Shown here: positions 11,251 through 23,700 of the stretch, piece by piece | Layout: the number at the start of each line of letters is the position of its first letter | Position numbering within the stretch: the first letter of the stretch is position 1 | Assembly (NCBI GenBank): GCA_022606135.1 | Contig: JABYQN010000014.1 | Span: forward strand, 868,001-932,000 | DNA from: Fomes fomentarius | Lineage: Eukaryota > Basidiomycota > Agaricomycetes > Polyporales > Polyporaceae | Length of the DNA: 64,000 nt | Direction of reading: 5' to 3' | Notes under the pieces: model-generated | Told to the model about the DNA's origin: nothing | Seen by the model: only the letters and a program-made list of their open reading frames with translations | Databases searched by the model: none | Program-made: the position numbers and the translations under genes

Positions 11251-14200
11251 CTAGTACCACTTTCGTGATTCATCCCTCAGAAACAGGATGTCCTTCGCCT
11301 CGATAGCCAACTTCCCATGTCTAGAACAATGCACCGTCAGTATCCCATCCCACGATAGTTCGAAACCCGAGAACGTCAAAACGCACCTCGATTGAATGTG
11401 CCAAACAATACTATCGATGTTTTCCGCGAGACGGATCCTCAGAGGGGGGTTGCACCTACGATCCCCTCGCGACGTGACCTTGCACAGTTGGCAAACCACC
11501 ACCCATGCTTCCTGGTCCCCTGCAGAGACGGGCTTCAACGCCAGCTTCGCTTGGATGACGGCCTTGTTCTTGGCGTCGGCAACGAAACGCATGTGAGCCG
11601 GCGATTTGTCTGCATCCTCAGGGAGCAGCTTGATACAGTACTCAGGCTCCGCACGGTCATCTTCACGCTCGTGGTGATCGTAAGGCTCAAGAGGACCATC
11701 GTCAGGCATTGGATGATCAACGGCAGACTGTTCATCGTCCGACTCGCCTCCCTCCTGCAGCTTGGGAAGTTCAGGAAGGACATGATTGTCCAAATAGACC
11801 AAGTGGCGGGCTTCCGCGTACCCCGGGGTACGCATCTGCTTGGTGTTCACCCTACACGACACTCATCAGCCGACACCAACATGAGGTGGTCTGGATCACT
11901 CACATGCGTCTATCCTTGTACCAGCTATAATGTTGGTGGACGTGCTTGACCTACGAACGAAGACATCTTTAGTGAGTTTCCCAACCTAACGAAAGAATGC
12001 CTAAGGACTTCACACTTACCAGATCGCCCCAAGACAGTTCCATCGGAGGGAGCATGCTCGGGTCGCCGCACGCACAATACAGCCTTCCTTCCTGCACGAG
12101 CGCCGTCAGCCCGTCCTGGGTGAGGTTCCATTTGTCACTGCTCAGCCCGGCGGCGAGCAAGATCTTCGCCACAAGCTCAAACCCCATGTCATATACGACC
12201 ACTGAGTTCAAGCTATCCTTCGCAGGGTCACTGACGTCCTCGTCCTTCCCGAGCACCACATTGAGACAGAGGGACGGATGTTCCTGCCGCAAGTGCGTAT
12301 GGCACGCCTGGTACGGACCGACAAGTAACTCTCTGTGGACGATGTTGCACGGATGGTAGGAGCATTCAAACAATGCCATCGGATGCGCGAGGAGCTCGTC
12401 CGTCGTCTGTAGTCCGCTCGGGCCATTGATTGGGGAAAAGATATAACCCGTCTTGTAAGCGGCTTTGTACACAAACTTGACTGCCAGCCGCCGCTTGAAA
12501 TGGGTCTTATATTCCTCAATCCGCTCACGGAGTTCCTCGCGCGCGTCGTAGAAGTCCTCGCGACGCACCCCTTTCTGAGCGCCCTCCTTCTCAGCAAGGT
12601 TGTCTAGGACGGGAAATTTGAGTGCCGTGTTGTTGTGTGGCAGGAGCACCCGCTCATCCGGTGTGAACTCGTTCATGGTGAAGGCTTCGTAGTACTTGCC
12701 GATGTTCTTCAACCGCCTGTCCTTGTCCTCCTTGAACTTCGCTTTCGCGCGACGTTGCTGCTCTTCCGCGAGAAGCTCTTTGAGCTTTGGACAGAGGGTG
12801 ACCCATACTGTCATGCAGTATATGAGTTACATATTGTAGGGACGAGATCCAAAGAGAAGACGTGATAGCACGACACGTACCGCGTTCCGTCACCTCCTTA
12901 GACTCTCCCATGAACTTCTGCCATGCTTTGTTATTCACCGGGAAATCGTCTATCGTGTACCCGAGTCCCTCTAGCTTCTCCGTGATCCTTGAGAACTAGT
13001 TAGGACGAGAGAGACGTGTAATGACACCAATGATTCACGGACCTTATCTTCCTCTTCTCGATGATCTCTCGCGCTTCTTCGGCCTTCTTCCGCGTCATCT
13101 TCGCTTCCCATTTGTTGAGCTCGATAGCATGCTGGGATGAGTACGGCGTCAGTACTCTCAGGCGCGGCGTTAGATGAAGGGGAAGGTCACCAAGCGTACG
13201 TTTTGTCTCTGAAACACCCATGCCTTTCGCTTATTGAAATCTTTCTTGCCCACCTCTTCGACCTCTTCGACGGGCACCGAGTGCAAGTACTGCAGCACGG
13301 CACGGAACATTGGCACGTAATAGATATCTCCCAACTCGTGAGAGTCCGGCTCTACCTTCCTGAGCGCATCATCGACTGATACAGCAACACGGCGTCAAGG
13401 GAGTAAGACAAATCATATAACGAGGACGACAGCGACGCAAGACGCACCATATGACTGATGGATGGCGACCGGGAGTAGCGTCAATGCGACTCTCGTGTGC
13501 GGCTCTGAGGTGAGGCCCATGTCCGTTCCGGAGGAGTAGCTGCAGCGGTAGGTTGAAGATATGTGAGTGAGGATCAGCCGCACGACGTGTGCCACTACTA
13601 GAATCATGAACCGACACATTACTCACTTTGCATCCTTGCAAGCGTTGCAGAACCGGATCAACAGGGCATAGTCCACTCGATTAGCATGTCCAGTTTGTCC
13701 GCATGCCTACCACTAGGATCAGCAAGTAGTCTCATGACAGACAAATCAGAGTCCTGATTCACCATACACCGTCGCTCGAATAACAGCGAGGCGTAGTACG
13801 GCCCGCTCACGTTGTCTGGACGCGGGGGAAGACCGTCAACGAGCGCGAACGAATTATTCCACACTCCACGGTTTCTCATCGTCATGCCATAGAGAAACTT
13901 GTTCGCGCGAGTCATGTTCAAAAGATTCTTAGGGTGCAGGTGAGACATGATCTACAGCCGCACATGCATGAGCGCCCACCCTGGTTAGGACTGGTTAGGA
14001 ATCAAGTCATCGACGTACCTCCAGCAAGAGTTCCGGTGGGAGGTTCAAGACGCGCACCAGCTCACCCCAACCCCGCCTCCTTCGGCCTTTGGTCCTTTGT
14101 TCCTTGTTTTCCGTGGGTGCCTCGTCCTGCTCCGCACGCTTGCGACAGTCCTCACTTCGCCCGAGAATGGGCTCGACTGTAAGGGACCGGAAAAAGTCCT

Positions 14201-14426
14201 CCGCCGAGGTGGTAGCCCATGTCGGCACGCGTGTTTCGTCTTTGGGATCTATTTCCATCTTCTGGCCACTATACATAGCCTGGTTAGCATGTTCAACTGC
14301 ATGGTTAGGGAGATGGAGGGGACGGGGAGGCTCGAGGGTGGTGGACATGTACGTATACCCAGCGTGCAGAGAAATCACAGCTCACCTTAACACAGCCTGC
14401 TCGTCTTCGTTGGATGGCATGGACAT
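11251..14426 (-). CDS. F-box protein with two C2H2-like zinc-finger regions
   Basis: Probable substrate adaptor of an SCF ubiquitin ligase. Start ATG at 14426 (MSMPSNEDEQAV). The F-box follows as LNLPPELLLE / IMSHLHPKNLLNMTRANKFL (about 14060-13870), with the continuation GVWNNSFALVDGLPPRPDNV that is typical of a large Agaricomycete F-box family. A charged coiled-coil-like middle follows (LKELLAEEQQRRAKAKFKED, RIEEYKTHFKRRLAVKFV). Then come a finger-like segment FECSYHPCN...CHTHLRQEH (about 12370-12270), a C-x-C motif YCACGDPS (about 12075), and a second C2H2-like segment VCQLCKV...SIVWHIQSRHGK (about 11480-11310), where the His part is separated from the Cys pair by a long loop. The last intron is about 11321-11386. 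A shortened relative lies at 55969-56870. Target proteins are unknown. Confidence 0.75.
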
Positions 14427-15070
14427 CGTTGTGGTTTAGTGCGAAGCTAGGCTAGGCGTCTGCGCGCAGGCTGATATACGGGCCGTTCGTGATCCAAGGC
14501 GTTTGGAGCATTGGTTACCGAGTCTTTCATGATCCTTGGCGTATATTATGAGCATTGAGATGCTGTTGGATTCGAGAATGGTTGTAAGGATGGCATGAGC
14601 TTTGTTAGGACTATAGTTGGCATTCATCTGATTCTAGGGCAGCAATCGTTGCAATACCGTCAAAGCAAGCTCGCTGGGCTCAAGGCGTCGCGGTGATCAT
14701 GCTCTTATCAGGTTAGTAACATGTTTGTCATAAGGAGTCCGCACCAGAAGTAGACAATACATGAACGAATGAGCTCTTCCGCCAAACGGAAGGTCAACAG
14801 TCCATGATAAGCGTACAAAGCAGTCACGGCTGTCAACTAAGAACTTGAACATGAGCGCCTAGGGGCAGTGGAGGTTTCAGGGGGCTTGGAGACACGTGGT
14901 CACAGCCCAGGACACCAGAACACCTCCATGGGCTGAAGCTGAGGACTGCGAAGACATGGTTTCGTGATGGACGTACAAGCTGGTCAACGCCTGATAAACA
15001 AGAAACGATAACGGATGTGTAACATTTACTGTTCTCAATGAACTGGGTCCATCATGTGGGAGAAGCGAGG
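14427..15070. other. Intergenic region
   Basis: About 640 bases between the F-box gene promoter and the 3' end of the BNR_4 gene. Nothing beyond short random open frames. Confidence 0.55.
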
Positions 15071-16940
15071 TTAGACATCGCTCAAATCAAAGTCCACAAC
15101 CTGTATCGCCGTCCCATTTACCAAGAACAGACTCAGCACGCCATCTCCCCCCGCGTTCACATCCAGCCTATAGCGATCAAACAACGGCTCCCAGCCGCTC
15201 CCACTATCAGCCTCCCACACGGTCTCCCAGTCGCGGAAATGTCCCTTCGCAGTGCTGCGCAGGATGCTCAGAGCGGTCGAATTCGGCGCGTTCGAGGGGA
15301 GGATGAGCAGGAGTGAGTGCTGCGTCGACTGAGGTGGGGCGACGACCTTGCCGCGCTTGCCAATGACGGTGGGCGTGCCGGTAATGTTATTCGTGCTCTG
15401 CAACTCGGAGGGAAGCGGGAGCGGGGTGCGCGTCCAGTGTGCGGTTGTACTCCGCCAGTAGTGATACCAGCGCTGCGTGCCGGTCGTGTTCTCGCGGTTG
15501 AGAACGTGCAGGCGGCCTTGGCTGTCGACCGTCTGTCCTTCTTGATTCAGGATGCCGCTACAAATGAATGAGCACCTGGTTGCGGATAGGAGCAGAACTC
15601 GCTTACCCGTACTTGGGGATGCCAAAGATGACGATACCAGCGGAAGACGGAAGGATCGGCTCCTGGGCGGATAGGTTCGCGATCGTCTGGTTCCAGTTGT
15701 TTAACCAAGTTCCTCCGAGGTCCGTGCTATATGCGAAGTTCAGGTCGTGATTCTGGCGATCATATATCAGCACATCACATAACAGTTGCCAGTTATCAAC
15801 TTACGTTCTCGGGGCCATTAGGTCCGGCCTGAACAGCCACATTTTGCCCAGTGTCGTTGACATAGTCGCGGTAAGTCCTGTCGCAAGTCAGACTTTGTTG
15901 AGTATACGAAGAAACTGGCTTCTACCAAGAGGTCAAGAGGTTTCCGCGGAAGTCAAAGTCAATGCCGTTGATATATGCGTTGTCTTTGACGAGCGTCAGC
16001 TATATGAAGTCTGAATATGAGACTTGCACTGACTATTCACGCCCTACTCAACCACCACTTCGTCAGAGAACATCCTAGGAATGTCAGGAGGGGACGTACC
16101 TGGAGATAACGTCCAATCTGAGTCCATCCTTGATTCGGGGAATACTTGTACAGCCAATCGTCTCCAAGACCCGAGCGCCCGACTCTCAACTCAAGAATGA
16201 GGTCAGCACTGCCGTTGTTGGCCTTCACGCTCTCGGGGATGGAGAGGAAGCGGGGATATGTGACGTTGATGAAGTACAGAGACTTGTCGAGAGACTCAGT
16301 ACCAGGCAGTTGATCCTGTGTATATCTTCAGTCTAAGGGCTAGCCAGAGCAGGTTCAGACGTACCAAGACAGACCCGAAAAGGTCAGACGACCATACCAC
16401 TTCAGCTGGGCTGGTTGCAACTCCGGCCTTGGAGACACGGTAGTTGAGGTCATTGTCGTGTTGGTCGAAACCAAGGTGAACGGTGCCATCTCCATGAGAT
16501 ATTCCGAGGGAGATACTAATGGCAATGCTTCGTATCGGGTTCTTGCGGCACAGAGGTGGGTGACTCACATATCATGCCCATCGTCCTCCGTCTGGTTGTA
16601 ATCCATGAACGAGAAAGACTCCCATGCCTTGTTTTCTCCGCCGAGGGCTCTACGAGCGAGGGTCGGGTGTCTCACCGATGCGTTTGCGGCATCTGAGACG
16701 TAGTATGCAGCATATTGGTACCCTGACGCGGGCAGTGTCAACTAATGTAGGCCCGTGTCTGCGTACGGGAAACACACCGTTGAATGTCACCAGCGCGTCT
16801 TGCTGAAACGACTCTCCGTTCAGATGGTTGGTCGTCTGAGGGTCTTCACCGAGTGTTGTGACGTCCAGGACGCGCAGACTGGCCGCATAGGCCCCCAAGG
16901 TCGTGAGTAGAAGCGATCCTAGCGTACCGTGGACCCTCAT
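15071..16940 (-). CDS. Secreted BNR_4-repeat protein (possible polysaccharide lyase or sialidase-like)
   Basis: Starts at 16940 with a signal peptide (MRVHGTLGSLLLTTLGAYAA). Exons on the minus strand give SRRALGGENKAWESFSFMD-type text, GISHGDGTVHLGFDQHDNDL, SLYFINVTYPRFL, LILELRVGRSGLGDDWLYKY, DFRGNLLTSWTYRD, NHDLNFAYSTDLGGTW, and GQTVDSQGRLHVLNREN, ending VVDFDLSDV. The HGDGTVHLGFD, GNL-SWTYRD and DLNFAYSTDLGGTW segments are characteristic of the BNR_4 (beta-propeller) family, which includes ulvan-lyase-related and uncharacterised secreted proteins. Several N-glycosylation sequons agree with secretion. Likely acts on an extracellular polysaccharide, but neither substrate nor catalytic residues can be assigned here. 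Introns are about 50-65 nt. Confidence 0.8.
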
Positions 16941-17254
16941 CGCGGTGCATACAACGAAGTGGGGAGCTGGTTGCTCGTGTCATTTTGGCCTGATGAACCT
17001 TTTCAACTGTTCTGTTTCTAGAGAACATGAAGAGAACGGTTCGTGGGTACTGACTGTGCTGAGGAACAGGTTCGGAAAGACTTGTCGAGCGTGCATGACC
17101 ATTGACCAGGACATCGTGACCAGCGAAGATGCAGAAGCGAGAGATGGTGAGCATCTGCGGGCCGCACGCGCTCGCTACATATGACGCTTCCCCGCAGCCA
17201 CCGGCGCTGGTCACGACCTCAGGCTCGACCTCAACCTTTGCGACGACCAGCACC

Positions 17255-17973
17255 ATGGCCTTCGACCTCGGAACACCTGTGAACACTGCGCTCTTGCTCT
17301 ATATTCTCTACTCCATCCAGAGGATCATCTTCCCCTCCAACTCCGTGCCCCAGAGCGTCCCGAACGAATTCAAAAACGGGTACACATGGATGCCCAAATC
17401 CCACCCTCCGACTCTCCTCTACCAGACCTACACCCCGAAGACCCTCGTGCCGTTCAACGGTGAGGATGGCAAGAGGATACTGCTTGCCATCAAGGGTGTT
17501 GTGTATGATGTGACTGCAGGGAGGAACTTCTACGGGCCCAGTGAGCGACATTCGTGTTCGATTAGAGTCCACAACTTACTCTATGTAGACGGGATGTATG
17601 CCAACTTTGCGGGCAGAGACGCTTCGCGGGGCATGGCCAAGCAGTCCTTTGACGAGGGTATGTACACCCAGGAGACGTAGATGTCCTAAAAGCGCAAAAC
17701 GATGCTAAAATGACTACAGAGATGCTCACGCCCATCGACCAACCTCTGGACAAGCTCGACGACCTCACTCCGGAGGAAATGTACGTGTTGGAGCTGCTCC
17801 GCATGCGCATATACTTACTACATGTCACTTTACAGTGAGAACATGAAGGGTAACTCGAAACCTCGTATGCTCAATGCCCATACCTCCACTCACGAACGTG
17901 TTCAGGTTGGATGGAACACTTTTCAAGCAAGTATATCGTTTGTGGGAAGCTTGTGGAAAACGACGCGGTGTAG
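17255..17973 (+). CDS. Membrane-associated cytochrome b5-like haem-binding protein (Dap1/MAPR family)
   Basis: Dap1/PGRMC-type proteins bind haem through a cytochrome b5 fold and support P450 enzymes of sterol synthesis in the ER. Start ATG 17255 gives an N-terminal hydrophobic segment ([18 protein letters not shown]), then the domain: [33 protein letters not shown], then after an intron [20 protein letters not shown], then [17 protein letters not shown], ending [14 protein letters not shown]. The [11 protein letters not shown] motif is diagnostic for the family. Five exons join in frame through introns at about 17543-17588, 17659-17719, 17779-17835 and 17850-17909. Length about 165 residues is normal. 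Its 3' end lies close to the convergent GH76 gene. Confidence 0.9.
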
Positions 17974-18128
17974 GTTTAGTGGCAACCTTGTTTGTCAATT
18001 GCATATGTGAGTGTGACGGTCGTTGCTCTCCGTTTACGTCGTATAGTAGTATCTGTCCAGTGCTAATACATCGCCAGTCCACGAATTGGCCTGTCCCAGA
18101 AATCGTACATACTCCATCTATCGAGTCC

Positions 18129-19751
18129 TCAGCAGGGCCCGTACTTGGCAGCGGAGACGTGTGCAGCAAGGCCGCTGGTCTGCACGAATGTCAGCTTGTT
18201 GACTCGACCCCGATGTAGTGAGTAAGCTTTACCTGAGTTTGTGCCGTGAAGAGGGATCCGCCCTGGTTCGGCGCATACCACACGTTCCCAACAGTCCACT
18301 CGGAGCCCGTTGCATAGTGGAAGACCGCACTCTCCTGCGCGCCTATGAAGCTCTGGTACTTGGACACGCGGTCAGGAGCGAGGTCCAGGTAGAACTGGAG
18401 GTGCTTCATCCAGATACCCTTGAACATCGCCTGGTCGTTGTCGCACGTTGACGTCTGCACTGCGTTGTCGCATGACTCCTTCAAGTTCCCGTTCGCCGTC
18501 TTCAGCCGAGTCACAGCATCGAGTGTCGTCTCTGCCTCGGCGATTAGCGAGGTGTCGCCGGTCGCCTTCGAGAGTGCTGCAAGCCCCGAAGCGATGACGC
18601 CTTGGTTGTAGATCCAGGTTTCTTGATTGTTGTTCGTACAAGCGTCGGTGAGGCTGGGAACGATGTATTAGTAGGTTGAGGAGAGCGGAAGAGGACCGGA
18701 ATAAGCCCACCCGTCGTTCCAGAGACCGTCTGCATTCCGCATGCCAGAATTCTTCACTGTGGCCGACGGTGAGTGTCTATATCAGTCCGAGAAAGTCATT
18801 GATGCTTACGCCAGTTCCAGGTCTAGCGCAATGTGTTAGACGTGTGCGTAAAGTTCACACATGACGTGCATACCTTCTGTGCATTCTGGAGATAGTCGTC
18901 CCCACCGAAGCGGAGGTACGCAGACGCGGAAATGTATAGCCACAGCTCGTTTGTGACCGCGTTCTTGTACGTGTGCGCCGAGCTCCACCACACTGAAGTA
19001 CCGCGTTCGTTCGGTGAGCATCGTCATTGGCGAGACTGGGATCCATCTGGTACTCACTGCCACCGCCACACTTGGTCTCATCCCACTCCGACCGGAGCAT
19101 GTCGTAGATGATCTTCGCGCTGTTCTGTCAAGGTCGGTCGAGAATGTCAGGGATGCGCATGCTTGGAACGGAAAACGATGAATGAACCGACATAGTAGGG
19201 AGCCGAGTCCTGGCCGCGGTTGACCCTGTAGTCGCCAACCTTCCAGAGGGCGAGGATAACCCACTACCGAGCAAGCACTCAGCGCCGTCAGCGTTGCTCA
19301 CTAGTCAATCTGCAGTCGCAAAGACTTACGCCCGCGTCGTCGTTGGAGCCGTTGATCGCACTGGCCCATGCATTGCGGTCCTGTTGCAGCGCCAGCCGGC
19401 CGATCCACGTCGAGTCAGCGACATCGAGGTCCGACGTGCCGTCAGCCAGCATGAGGTTGTATATGTCTTCGATCGTGTTCTAGGATTCGAGCATCAGTCG
19501 CGACCATTGGACACTGGCGAGGACAGACGGGCACTGACGGCGTCGGTCCAGAAGATGCCCCATCCGCTTCCGTTCCAGTACTTGCTGTGCAGACGCTGCG
19601 CGACACTGTGCGCGGTGCTGAGCGTGGCCGCACACTGGGCGCGCTTGTCCAGAGTGAGCGGGGAGGCAACGGCGGAATGGTACGTGCCGAACGCGGAGAG
19701 CGCGGTGACGACCGACACTAGGGAGGCGACCTTCTTGAGGCTGAACAACAT
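18129..19751 (-). CDS. Glycoside hydrolase family 76 (endo-alpha-1,6-mannanase-like), secreted
   Basis: GH76 enzymes cleave alpha-1,6-linked mannan, in fungi mostly during remodelling or breakdown of cell wall mannoprotein. Start at 19751 with a signal peptide (LVSVVTALSAFGTYHSAVAS). Minus-strand exons read WNGSGWGIFWTDA, NTIEDIYNLML, WKVGDYRVN, ETKCGGGVWWSS, YKNAVTNELWLYISASAYLR, NQETWIYNQGVIASGLAALS, CDNDQAMFKGIWMKHLQFYL and end in HVSAAKYGPC. The KCGGGVWW, KNAVTNEL and YNQGV segments and the CDNDQxxFKGI motif are typical of GH76. Eight or so introns of normal size are needed. No GPI signal follows the domain, so the protein is probably free in the wall or medium. Confidence 0.88.
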
Positions 19752-20793
19752 CTTGACAGGCGTTTACTCTTTCTAGACGAGTGGCGAAAGAGGGGGTTCA
19801 GTATGAGGGCAGGAAGTCAGGCGGAGACACAGCGTGAGGCGGCGTCGGTCCCTTTGGGACCGCAACTCGACCCTTAAGTATCCAGGAGCTCCTGGGCCGT
19901 ATGTGCCCGCGAGGCGAGCATGAGCCCGTGTAGATGTCTACTGGTTAGCACGGGTGAGGGAAGAGAAGTTCATGGCCAGGTGCGTCATCGCTAGCCGATC
20001 TAGCATATGGTCAACGTTGCACATGATGCATGGCACGCGAAGAGAACAACTGCAGATGACGCTGGGCGGTACGTTGGCCATCAGCAGGCACGTTCGAATA
20101 CGTTGAGTGCCGCCCATAAGTGCTCGACCTGTGACCTGGAGGTTCAAGGTAAGTTCCTGAGCCTTGCAAGTCGTTTCGCGTAGTGTCGACCGCCTGAGTC
20201 TGCACGATGTCACAGGAGCATTGAGGTTACTTATACACAGCTGCGATCAGACAGACGTACGTACCTGGCTGTGAGTTGCGATTTGCATGTGGCGGACTCG
20301 GAGGCAATTAATGATAAGCGTCTCAAATCTATAAATATTGTCCCGCCCCGAGTTCCAGGTCGGTGGCCTTCGAAGATCGCAGCATGCTTGATGTACTTCG
20401 TCTTCGGATTCATCGAGGTCGCTCTGGCTGCAAATATAAATCAGTTAGCAAACAGCCAGTACTCAGAGCTATGCTGATGAACGAGGCACAGGCTGAGGAA
20501 CGGGGCTAGACATGTACCAGATCGTAGTCTGACTGACAGATAAAATGCACATGGGCAAAAGAAGCACACTTAAGCAATAGAGGTGCGTGCTCTTCACGTA
20601 CTGTGGCGATGTGTGTACAGTGTACAGGGGGTGACACATGGTGTAAAAGGGTATTGACGAAAGATGAACTTCTATGATGATTCTAATGCTACAACAGCGA
20701 AAAGGAGCGTAGGGATGTTTTGAAGATGATGTAAGCAAAGGATAAGGTATGTATCTGATACGCAGTGGCATGCTTCCGTGCATGTGCGCACTG
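19752..20793. other. Intergenic region upstream of the GH76 gene
   Basis: About 1 kb between the GH76 start and the 3' end of the sulfate permease gene. A weak TATA-like sequence (minus strand TACTTAAGG, about 19872-19880) may serve GH76. Remaining open frames are short and unsupported. Confidence 0.5.
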
Positions 20794-23700
20794 TCACTGT
20801 CTGGTCGCGAGTGCGGTGATTAGAGTGTCGTAATCCAGCTTCGCAACTGTCGAACAACATGATCAGCTCCTTCGGCATCTGGGTCCAGTGGTGAAGTGTA
20901 TGTAACACGCACCCTTCAGTATGAGCCGCGTGAACGCGCGGGCGAGCTCAGGCTGCTCGTGTTCCAGCTTCTCCATATTCTCGATGTTCAGCTTCCAGAG
21001 CACGGCCTGGCGCTCGACCACACACGTCGCGTTCCGCTCCAGACCCGACAGGGAGGAGAGCTCGCCCGCAATCGTCCCGGGCACCATCGTCTCCACCATC
21101 GGCGGGGTCGGGTCCGCGAAGCGGTACGTCGCGCGGAGGATACCGGACTGGACGATGTACAGACCGTCGGGGGGCTCGTCTTGCTGCCAGAGGATGGTCC
21201 CCTCAGGAACGGACATCCGCGTGAGGTATGGGAGCAGCGGCGCGTAGGTGTCGCGGTCGATCGGCTCGTAGGTCGAGAACGCCCGCACGAGTGTGTTGAA
21301 TGGTTCTGGTGGTAGCTGCTCGTCTAGAGGAGAGTGATCTGCGGAAGAAATTTGTGAGCTCAGGTAAGGTAGAGCGAGCAGCCGGAACTCACCTCGAGCG
21401 ATGGTTCGCCATCCCGCCGTGACCATGGCAGCTCTCCGTGGGCTGTCGACGAAGGAGCCCGGGAATGTTATGACATCATCTTGTCGGCCAGGCAATGCTG
21501 AACGTTGAACCTTCAGTCAGAGACACTACAACCGACTGAAAGACAAACGGTACTCACTGACGGGCAAAACTTCCGTCTTCTGTGCGGTGAACCATGCCCT
21601 GAGGTACATGTTCTCGGTCCCTACACTACATCAGTCTGTCAACATGCCGCAGCTTGGACGATCACTCACACTCGATGGCATCGCTGAAGGCCTCGAAGAG
21701 CTCTACACCCTCCAGGCCCAACAGCCCGACATTGCCCAGCGCATGTCCGACGTTGCTCTCGACTGAGAACCCACACAACACCAAGACAACCCTCTTGCCC
21801 GCGAGCAGCCGCTGCACGCGCACGAACGCCTCCGCAGCGCTCATGTCTACTCCAGCGACGAGTGCAAGGTCGAGCACGAGGAAGCGGATCGGCGTGTGGC
21901 ACCACACGCTAGCGTCCAGCAGCCCGCGGATCGTCTCCTCGACGTGTGTGATCGTGCCGAAGAACATGAAGCCCTGCAGGCGCAGGATGGTGGTCTGCTT
22001 GGAGACGTCCCGGAGGTACGCGCGGTGCGCGCCTGGGCGCCGGATGGTCGACATCACGCTGCCCCCGCTATACAACGCGCGGATGCTCTGGCGCTGCGAG
22101 CTCTGCACGACGAAGAACACGCCTGGGAACGACATGGTCAGTTGGGATTGCGCTCTAGATGGATTGGAGCCGGTGGGGTTAACGCACAACTGACGACGAT
22201 GCCGAAGAGGACCCCCATGACGAAGTCCCAGACGGTCATGACGATCATGATGCTGACAATCGTGATGTACTCCGTTCTGTTAACGCGGTGCCGGGTGTCC
22301 CAGAGCGCCTCCTTGACGAGGTCGATGCCGAGGACGAAGATAAGTGCCCCCACCATCATGACAGCTATAGCACAAGATCAGGATGGTGTCTGCGTAGGGC
22401 GGAGTGGAACTGAGTAAGACATACGGATATATGCGATTGGCCCCGTCCCGACCAGCAGCAGGACGGTCGTGGTCCCTGCTAGCATAAAACCAGAGATGCG
22501 TGTCTCTCCTCCTACACGATAGAACCTGATAATCATTCAGCGATCTCACTGGGTCCAGCGCGAAAGTTCACCCACAATAGTGTGTTCACATATACAAGGT
22601 AGTTTGGTCTGTGTTCAGGTATGAGTAGATACGGTGAAAGATCATATGAGGATGACTCACACAGTGCCAAAGAGACCAGCGAGGACGTTAGAATACCCGT
22701 GTGCGACGAGCTCCTTGTCGGTGTCGACGTCATGGTTCAATGATACAGCTACGATAATGTCAGTGGATCACGTGTTCTCGTGTCGCAGAAAGATGCCTAC
22801 ATAGTGCCGGTACGTTGAGGGGCGGGTGAAGGATGTTGAAGAAGAGCCTAAGGGTAACGCGTAAGTCTTCTCGCGCGTCAACTTCACTGTGATACTTACA
22901 AGGCAAATTGTGTTGGTAATGCCGCGCCAAACGCAGCCCAATTCACAACACGGAAGTCTGGAAGGAGATAAGCCAAAGCAACATCTTTGATGCACAACCG
23001 CACTCACCGAACAGAGAATAGAAGTGATACCAAGGGTCCCTCGAAGTCCCCATGTCGAACAACCACCCACTGCTGCGCAGGGCACCTAGATCAAGACGAG
23101 CTGCCGCCACGACAATGTAAAAGACGGCTGGTATAATACAGAAGTCTGCCCCGGTGCGCATGTTAGTATGGACCTAGTGGTGCATTTAAGAGAGACTGAC
23201 ATATAGGGAAGATCAGCTGGTGCTCCCACTTGTGCGTGATGACCCGCAGCAGCACAGCGAGACTGAGCGCAGGGAGCCATAGTGCAAGGTTCCGGAGATT
23301 GAGGACAAAGAATCTGAACGTCTCCAGCGAGAGCGAGAAGTCGTCGTCTGGCATGCGTGTGCTCACTGTCAAGCTGCATCCCTTCGTTAGTATGCAGCGA
23401 TTCTCAGGAGTGAGCCTAGAGCTTTACCCAGTGATCACGAGGAATACGCCAACACCGCCGATGCATCTGCGTGCCAAGATGAGAACACGTTTGTATGGGG
23501 AAGGCAGAAGAAGGCGTACCCGACGAGGATGTGTCGTGGGAAGAAGCCGATGAGGGTGCCCAGACGTAAGGCTCCAAGCAGGAAGAAAGTCAGCCCTATG
23601 ATGCCGTCAGTCACCCACTCCTGCGGACGTATTAGACTGTTGAATTGAGCCTTCTAGCCCGCACCTGTGAGTACGGAAGAGAAGGCGAAGGCGACTATGG

